Assembly: GCF_019038435.1 (NCBI RefSeq)
Contig: NZ_JAGPOX010000002.1
Location: forward strand, 124,001 to 188,000
Direction of reading: 5' to 3'
Origin: Nocardia alni
GTDB taxonomy: Bacteria; Actinomycetota; Actinomycetes; Mycobacteriales; Mycobacteriaceae
DNA: 64,000 nt
Under the pieces are notes generated by a model. It searched no databases. It saw only the letters and a program-made list of their open reading frames with translations, and was not told the DNA's origin. A program made the translations under genes and the position numbers. Shown here piece by piece: positions 59,111 through 64,000 of the stretch. Every line of letters starts with the position of its first letter. Position 1 is the stretch's first letter.

Positions 59111-60703
59111 ATGGAGTTTGATTACATCGTCGTCGGCAGCGGCGCCGGCGGCTCGGTCGTCGCCGAACGCCTGAGTGCCGACCCGGCCGTGTCCGTGCTC
59201 GTCGTGGAGGGCGGAGGCAGCGACCGGCACCCGATCCATCTGGTGCCCAAGGGCTTCTTCTTCACGATGCAATCGCCGAAGTACACCAAGAAGTTCACCG
59301 TTCAGCCGTACGGGCCGCAGAATTCGGTGGATCAGTGGTTCCGTGGCCGGGTCATCGGCGGTTCGACGACCGTCAACGGCCTGATCTGGAATCGCGGCTG
59401 GGCGCCCGACTTCGACATGCTCGAGGCCCAGGGCAACACCGGCTGGAACTGGCAGACCTTCCTGTCGGCCTACCTGGACATCGAGCGGTTCCAGTCGGGC
59501 CCCTCGGCGATTCACGGCGGGGCCGGACCGGTCAACGTCGAGATCGGCCGTCCCGCCGAGGCGGTGTCGGAGGCGTTCATGGCCTCCTGCGTCACCGCCG
59601 GGATGACCAAGGTCGACGACGTCAACGGCTCGGATCTCGAACGCACCGGTTACACGCAGTTCTCGACCAAGCGGGGAACGCGGGTCAGCGCCTCACGTGC
59701 GTTCCTGCATCCCGCGCTGCGCCGTTCCAACCTGCGGCTGCTCACCGACGCGGAGGTCGGCCAGGTGCTGTTCTCCGGTCGTCGCGCCACCGGGGTCCGC
59801 GTACACCATCGTGGCGAGACGGCAGACATCACGGCCCGCCGCGAGGTGATCCTCTGCGCCGGCGCCCTCGATACCCCTCTGCTCCTGGAACGTTCGGGCA
59901 TCGGCCAGGGAGCAGTGCTGAGCGCCAACGGAATTCAGCAGATCGTGGAGAGTCCCAATGTCGGCGAGCGGCTTTCCGAGCACCGCGGCGCGCGATTCAT
60001 GTACCGCCTGCGGCGGCGCGGCGGCTACAACCACCAGGTCGACAGCCAACTCGGCCAACTGACCTCGGGCGCCCGCTATCTGTTCACCCGCGACGGCATC
60101 ATCAGCCAGGGCTCGGCAAATGTGCTGGCCTACTTCACATCCGAACCGGGCGCACAGCGCCCCGACTCCATCGGCTTCTTCAACCCCATCTCGACCAAGA
60201 ACACCTCCCTGCACGACAAGGCCCTGGTGGTCGACGACAAACCCGGCCTGATGATCGCGGTCTACCCGCTGCGCCCGACCAGCCGCGGCTCGATCCACCT
60301 CGGATCCGACGGTCCCGTCATCCGGCCGAACTACCTGTCCACCGAATACGACCAGCAGATGATCCGCAACATGAGCACGCGCACCGAGGAGTTGTTCGCG
60401 AAAGGCCCGGTGTCGGATCTGGTAGGGGAGCGGCTCTACCCGGGCCCCGAGATCGCCACCGAGGACGAGTTCCTGCACAACTCCCTCGTGGCCGGCGCCA
60501 GCGGCTACCACACACTCGCCACCTGCGCGATGGGCCCGAACGACGACGATGTGGTCGACCCTCAGCTACGAGTGCGCGGCGTAGAGGCGCTGCGCGTCGT
60601 GGACGCGTCCGTATTCCCGTACCAGCCCTCGGGCAACACGTCCGCCCCCACCCAGGCCCTGGCCTGGCACGCCGCCTCCCTCATCCAGGCAGCGCATTCG
60701 TAG
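59111..60703 (+). CDS. GMC-family oxidoreductase, second copy
   Basis: 530 residues, paralogue of the enzyme at 24.1 kb. It has FAD motif GSGAGGS, the RGRVIGGSTTVNGLIWNRGW signature, GIGQGAVL, and the C-terminal GYHTLATCAMG with the active-site His. ATG 59111 follows GGGAG. It should oxidise an alcohol, with flavin reoxidised by O2 or an acceptor. It differs from the first copy in substrate-side loops, so the two could act on different hydroxyls. An NTF2-like gene follows 14 bases after. Confidence 0.93.
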   Translation: MEFDYIVVGSGAGGSVVAERLSADPAVSVLVVEGGGSDRHPIHLVPKGFFFTMQSPKYTKKFTVQPYGPQNSVDQWFRGRVIGGSTTVNGLIWNRGWAPDFDMLEAQGNTGWNWQTFLSAYLDIERFQSGPSAIHGGAGPVNVEIGRPAEAVSEAFMASCVTAGMTKVDDVNGSDLERTGYTQFSTKRGTRVSASRAFLHPALRRSNLRLLTDAEVGQVLFSGRRATGVRVHHRGETADITARREVILCAGALDTPLLLERSGIGQGAVLSANGIQQIVESPNVGERLSEHRGARFMYRLRRRGGYNHQVDSQLGQLTSGARYLFTRDGIISQGSANVLAYFTSEPGAQRPDSIGFFNPISTKNTSLHDKALVVDDKPGLMIAVYPLRPTSRGSIHLGSDGPVIRPNYLSTEYDQQMIRNMSTRTEELFAKGPVSDLVGERLYPGPEIATEDEFLHNSLVAGASGYHTLATCAMGPNDDDVVDPQLRVRGVEALRVVDASVFPYQPSGNTSAPTQALAWHAASLIQAAHS

Positions 60704-60717
60704 CGAGGGAGATCCTC

Positions 60718-61245
60718 ATGGCACAGACGACGGAACAGGCGATCCGGGAACTCCTGGACCGCCAGGAAATACTGGATTGCATCCACCGCTACTGCCGCGG
60801 AGTTGACCGCCTCGACGCAGATCTACTCGCCTCCGCCTACCACCCCGACGCGATCGACGACCACGGCCTCATCAAAGCCGGTGTAGCGGAGTTCATCACG
60901 TGGGCATTCGACGGCCACCGCCAGAACCACCGCGGCCACCACCACTACGTAATGAACCACACCTGCGAACTGGACGGCGACACCGCCCACACCGAAACGT
61001 ATTACGTCATGGTCGGCCAGAACCTCAACGGCACGCCCCTGACGCTGCACGGCGGCCGGTACATCGACCGCTTCGAGCGCCGAGACGGCCGCTGGGCGAT
61101 CGCACACCGGGCCTCGCTGCTGGAATGGGTTGGCGGATTAGCTGATCCCGATCTACCACCCGTCGAGCGGGTGCAGCCCGGTCCGATCGCACGCGACCGC
61201 ACCGATCTGTCCTACCGACGTCCGCTCGGTCCCGAACTCGACTGA
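60718..61245 (+). CDS. NTF2/SnoaL-like protein
   Basis: 175 residues: RQEILDCIHRYCRGVDRLD, a His-rich middle (NHRGHHHYVMNH) and FERRDGRWAIAHRASLLEW. The fold matches the NTF2/SnoaL family. GAGGGA precedes ATG 60718. Co-transcription with the GMC oxidoreductase suggests action on its ketone product, for example isomerisation or dehydration. It is closest in look to the protein at 37.4 kb. Confidence 0.87.
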   Translation: MAQTTEQAIRELLDRQEILDCIHRYCRGVDRLDADLLASAYHPDAIDDHGLIKAGVAEFITWAFDGHRQNHRGHHHYVMNHTCELDGDTAHTETYYVMVGQNLNGTPLTLHGGRYIDRFERRDGRWAIAHRASLLEWVGGLADPDLPPVERVQPGPIARDRTDLSYRRPLGPELD

Positions 61246-61395
61246 TACGAAGGTGTCGGACGCCCAGTCGTAGGTGATCTCGCCGGACCCGGCCAGCTCG
61301 ATACGGCCGGGCACGGCTGGCGGGACGATGCCGAAATCCAGAGGCCGAGAACTCGATTCGCGCGATGACCGGCTCGGCCGGTCGTCAATCCGCGA
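61199..61395 (-). pseudogene. Possible coding remnant in frame behind a stop codon
   Basis: On the minus strand, in the same frame and directly after the stop of the 61396-61905 gene, the sequence reads on as SRPLDFGIVPPAVPGRIELA and GEITYDWASDTFVSVEFG, which looks like genuine protein. It has no start of its own and overlaps the end of the NTF2-like gene. It may be a decayed C-terminus of the upstream gene or of a lost neighbour. Confidence 0.3.
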
Positions 61396-61905
61396 CTATT
61401 CGTCGACCTGGTCGTCGGCCAAGTCCTCGACGCGACCGTAGAGCATGTGTTCCCGCCGTATGCCGTCGTCATCGATGTCATTGGTGAAGTCCTCCCAACC
61501 CATGTTGGCAATCGAGAGGTTGTTCTCGATCTCCTGGATCGTGTGCGGAAGCGCCCGGAACGTTCGACCGGAAGGCCCGCCCGGCCAATCGTCGCCCGGC
61601 CAATCGTCGTCCGGAGCAGGCTCCGGGACGAGATCCACGACCAGAATCGGGTGTTCGGGGGAGCGAATTGTGGTCTCGTCGACGACCAGGAGCAACGCGT
61701 GCACGCTGCCGTCGGGCAGGCGCTCCAGCAGATCGGTGACCGGCACACCGGCGAACGCCCGGTCATCGACAAAGGACACATGAGCGGTGAACTCATCCGG
61801 TGTCACCCAGCTGATCCCGGCCTTCACCCGCTCCCAGGCCCCCTGGTCGGAAAAGTCGGTACGCACCACCGGCACATCCGAGGTAACCGGCAGAGATGTT
61901 GTCAT
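61396..61905 (-). CDS. Acidic hypothetical protein (possible DUF6924 type)
   Basis: 169 residues, strongly acidic. It starts MTTSLPVTSDVPVVRTDFSD and has DRAFAGVPVTDLL and LVVDETTI segments, then a DDWPGDDWPG tandem duplication and a conserved-looking IANMGWEDF. This general pattern recalls small actinomycete proteins of unknown function (DUF6924-like, from memory). A 15-bp tandem repeat in the DNA makes the duplication. Not obviously linked to the catabolic island. Confidence 0.68.
   Translation of the reverse strand: MTTSLPVTSDVPVVRTDFSDQGAWERVKAGISWVTPDEFTAHVSFVDDRAFAGVPVTDLLERLPDGSVHALLLVVDETTIRSPEHPILVVDLVPEPAPDDDWPGDDWPGGPSGRTFRALPHTIQEIENNLSIANMGWEDFTNDIDDDGIRREHMLYGRVEDLADDQVDE
61580..61609. 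repeat. Two 15-bp direct repeats
   Basis: CCCGGCCAATCGTCG occurs twice in tandem (61580-61594 and 61595-61609), in frame with the acidic gene, where it doubles DDWPG. Confidence 0.9.
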
Positions 61906-62160
61906 GCCCTACACCCTCGCAGTGCCGGCTCACCAGCTCAACTCAGGTCCGACAATTCAGAAACCCGCCATCGATGGCCCTGTCACCCAACCCGATTCAG
62001 CAGGCCGACCAACGCCCGCGCAGCGGCATTTGCGGATGTCGGAGATCCCGTACGCATATGTGTTTGTGCCGGTTTTCTGCCCGTCACAACACCGTCCGTC
62101 CGCGTCGTCACCGGTCGCCGGCAGGCTGAATTCGGAGCATGCGGGCGTAGGCTTTCTGGG
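61906..62160. other. Gap between the acidic protein and MerR genes
   Basis: 255 bases without a convincing gene. It must hold the promoters of two divergent genes. A TTGTGCC stretch near 62062 was seen but no palindrome or hairpin of note. Confidence 0.45.
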
Positions 62161-62556
62161 ATGCGGATCGGTGAGCTGTCCAGGCGCACGGGTGTGAGCC
62201 CGCGCTCACTGCGGTACTACGAAGAGCAGGGCCTGCTGACCAGCTCACGCTCCGACGCCGGGCAGCGTCACTATTCCGACGCCGAGGTCCAGCGCGTGTC
62301 GGTCATCCGACAGCTGTTCGACGCGGGTATGTCCAGCCGGGTGATCGCGACTGTGCTGCCGTGCGTGGAGACCCCCGACGACCCGGGTGTCGTCGAGCTC
62401 GCGTTCGCGACGATGACGCGTGAACGCGCCCGGATCGACGCCGATATCGCGCATTTGATCGAGACCCGGGATGCGCTCGACGTGCTGATCAGGGCCAACA
62501 GCCAGCACCGGGCGGAGCTGTCCACCGCCCCGGAACCGATGGCAGAGTCGGCCTGA
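62161..62556 (+). CDS. MerR-family transcriptional regulator
   Basis: 131 residues: an N-terminal winged helix MRIGELSRRTGVSPRSLRYYEEQGLL with the GQRHYSDAEVQRV wing, then a coiled-coil dimerisation helix. No Cys metal-binding cluster is seen, so it resembles ligand- or redox-responsive members. It has no clear ribosome site at ATG 62161. The next gene encodes a quinone oxidoreductase, a common target of such regulators, and the 106-base gap between them contains a CCTCA/TGAGG inverted repeat. Confidence 0.92.
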   Translation: MRIGELSRRTGVSPRSLRYYEEQGLLTSSRSDAGQRHYSDAEVQRVSVIRQLFDAGMSSRVIATVLPCVETPDDPGVVELAFATMTRERARIDADIAHLIETRDALDVLIRANSQHRAELSTAPEPMAESA

Positions 62557-62662
62557 CGCTGTGACCTGTGCCTCAGCCTGTTGCCCATGACATCGGTGTG
62601 AGGGATGAGGATGGCCACAGAGCCCGGAGCCACCGGGTCGGTCACACAGGAGGCGATGAAAG

Positions 62663-63586
62663 ATGGGGCAGGCGTGGGGTTTCGGCAGGTATGGCGGGCC
62701 CGAGGTACAGGTGTTCTTCGATCGCCCCGATCCTGCACCCGGCCGCGGCGAGGTGCTGATCCGGGTCGAGGTCGCCGGCGTGAATCCCCTCGACCACCTT
62801 CTTCGCTCGGGTCTGGTCCCCGGGCTCGACGGCGGGCGTCCGTTCCCCCGCGTGCTGGGCATGGAGGCGGCGGGAACCGTGCTCGCCCTGGGCGATGACG
62901 TCGACGGGCTCGAGGTCGGTGACGCGGTCTTCGGCTTCGCGCTCACCGGCGGCGGCACGTACGCCGAGACAACGGTGCTGTCCGCACCGAACACCGCGCG
63001 CATCCCGGCGGGTCTGTCCGCGACCGTGGCGGCGACACTGCCGGTGGCCGGGACGACCGCGGTGGACGCACTCGACCAGCTCGGCCTCCCGGCCGGTGCC
63101 ACGGTCCTGGTCAACGCGGTCGGAGGCGGGGTCGGCCTCGCCGTCGCCCGGCTGGCCGCCGGGCGCGGGTTGCGTGTGGTCGGCACCGGCAGCACCGCCA
63201 AGCGCGAGCACGCCGAGACCATCGGAGTGCGGTTCATCGACTACACCGCCGGGGACGTCGTCACCACGGCACGCGAACTGGTCCCGGACGGCTTCGACGG
63301 GATCATCGACCTGGTCGGAGGCGCCTCGCTACGGACGGTCGCTCCACTGGCCCGCGATCCCCGCAACGTCATCGCCGTGGGTGATTCGTCCGTGCCCGAC
63401 CTCGGCGGGCGTTTCATCGAGCGTCGCCTCGACCGCGAGAACCTGCAGCGGTCCGCCCGGCTGGCCCTCGACGGAGTCCTCGCACCCGTCATCACCGGGG
63501 TCCATCCACTCTCCGACGCCCCCGCCGCCCTCGCCACCGTCGAGAACGGTCACACCTCGGGCAAGGTTGTCATCAAAGTGACATGA
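62663..63586 (+). CDS. NADP-dependent quinone oxidoreductase (zinc-free MDR)
   Basis: 307 residues: GVNPLDHLLRSG, GMEAAGTVLALGDDVDG, PVAGTTAVDAL and NAVGGGVGLAVARLA are the quinone oxidoreductase markers, with GTGSTAKREH for NADPH. It reduces quinones or reactive alkenes. AGGAGG lies upstream of ATG 62663. Position next to MerR and a TetR remnant suggests stress-type regulation, unrelated to the catabolic promoters. It lacks the shared AT-rich element. Confidence 0.92.
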   Translation: MGQAWGFGRYGGPEVQVFFDRPDPAPGRGEVLIRVEVAGVNPLDHLLRSGLVPGLDGGRPFPRVLGMEAAGTVLALGDDVDGLEVGDAVFGFALTGGGTYAETTVLSAPNTARIPAGLSATVAATLPVAGTTAVDALDQLGLPAGATVLVNAVGGGVGLAVARLAAGRGLRVVGTGSTAKREHAETIGVRFIDYTAGDVVTTARELVPDGFDGIIDLVGGASLRTVAPLARDPRNVIAVGDSSVPDLGGRFIERRLDRENLQRSARLALDGVLAPVITGVHPLSDAPAALATVENGHTSGKVVIKVT

Positions 63587-63699
63587 GCAGCGCCCCGCAG
63601 CCCGCAACCAACCATCCGCACGTCGGCATTTCAGTGCGTTCCGCGGTGATGCCAAGCCCAACCCTGACGGATCATCGGCGTCGGCATGGACTGACCGGC

Positions 63700-64000
63700 A
63701 GAGCTGTTCAGGGGCGGCGGCGCCGACTTCGCGGGCGGTGTCGGCGAGCCGCGCGGCAACGGCTTTCTTGTAGTCGCGCGCGTACTGGGATGCGGGGTGC
63801 TGGGGGTCGTGGAGTTCGGCGGCGGCGGCGATGTAGGGGCACAGGGGGTAGGCCGTGCGCTTGGACACCTCGGCCGCGGCGCAAAGCATGGTCCATGCCG
63901 GTGCGGTTGATGCCCTGCTCGCGGAACAGCTGCTGGGACGCGCTGAGGATGCGCTCGCGCGCCCCGGCCGCGGCGGCGGCCCGTGGGGCCCTTCGCCAAC
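63700..64000 (-). pseudogene. Disrupted TetR-family regulator (runs to window end)
   Basis: Reading in from the right end, one frame gives RERILSASQQLFREQGINRTGMD, the first helices of a TetR domain (split here to stay short). The next part, MLCAAAEVSKRTAY, continues the same domain in another frame, so about one base is extra near 63893. After the HTH the protein jumps straight to PYIAAAAELHDPQHP and RLADTAREVGAAAPEQL, usual only much later in TetR proteins, so about 50 residues are missing. The C-terminus is lost too. The gene is convergent with the quinone oxidoreductase. Confidence 0.7.

Noticed and set aside
61580..61609. Start of a CRISPR or minisatellite array
   Set aside because: Only two copies without spacers; it is an in-frame tandem duplication.

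Overview
The window is high-GC, densely coded actinomycete DNA. Carboxylic acid reductase, a Ddn-type F420 reductase, an HtaA-domain protein and a FabG3/20-beta-HSD-like SDR point to a Nocardia/Rhodococcus-type member of the Mycobacteriales. The genus is an inference. No rRNA, tRNA, CRISPR, transposase or phage gene was seen. No gene-free stretch exceeds 300 bases.

The content is a large catabolic island that looks built to oxidise, open and activate an alicyclic compound (terpenoid or steroid-like) as CoA thioesters.

Left part (1-15.2 kb): a truncated P450 plus 3Fe-4S ferredoxin; a flavin monooxygenase coupled to a Baeyer-Villiger monooxygenase (BVMO); an epoxide hydrolase; a PDR-type reductase; two tandem P450 paralogues with an NTF2-like protein and an HtaA-like protein; a P450-ferredoxin pair; a large NTF2-FMO fusion; and an aldehyde dehydrogenase.

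Regulators (15.3-18.9 kb): an LAL-type LuxR ATPase regulator, a small unknown gene, and a putative winged-helix coiled-coil protein.

Middle (19.1-37.97 kb): epoxide hydrolase with CitE-like lyase, a fused double CaiB CoA-transferase, a GMC oxidoreductase, acyl-CoA synthetase with BVMO, a carboxylesterase, then a tight operon of BVMO, amidohydrolase (possible lactonase), double CaiB, Ltp2-like thiolase-fold enzyme, DUF35 partner and NTF2-like protein. That operon reads as ring oxidation, ester opening, CoA activation and carbon-carbon cleavage.

Right part (38-64 kb): NTF2-like protein, MHS transporter, an unfamiliar HTH protein with an alpha/beta hydrolase, a third double CaiB lacking the catalytic Asp in both halves, a CaiB-crotonase-VOC operon, an MDR-SDR-F420 reductase operon, a FabG3-like SDR, a carboxylic acid reductase, an aldehyde dehydrogenase, a zinc alcohol dehydrogenase, an amidohydrolase, and GMC plus NTF2-like. 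The last few kb are ordinary: a small acidic protein, MerR with quinone oxidoreductase, and a broken TetR gene.

Most promoter-bearing gaps between the catabolic operons share AT-rich elements, TTGTG/TTGTA or TTATGT cores (often as inverted repeats) and TACTAT-like hexamers. They therefore look like one regulon. Four strong hairpin terminators close convergent gene pairs. No acyl-CoA dehydrogenase is visible, so the pathway is probably completed elsewhere.
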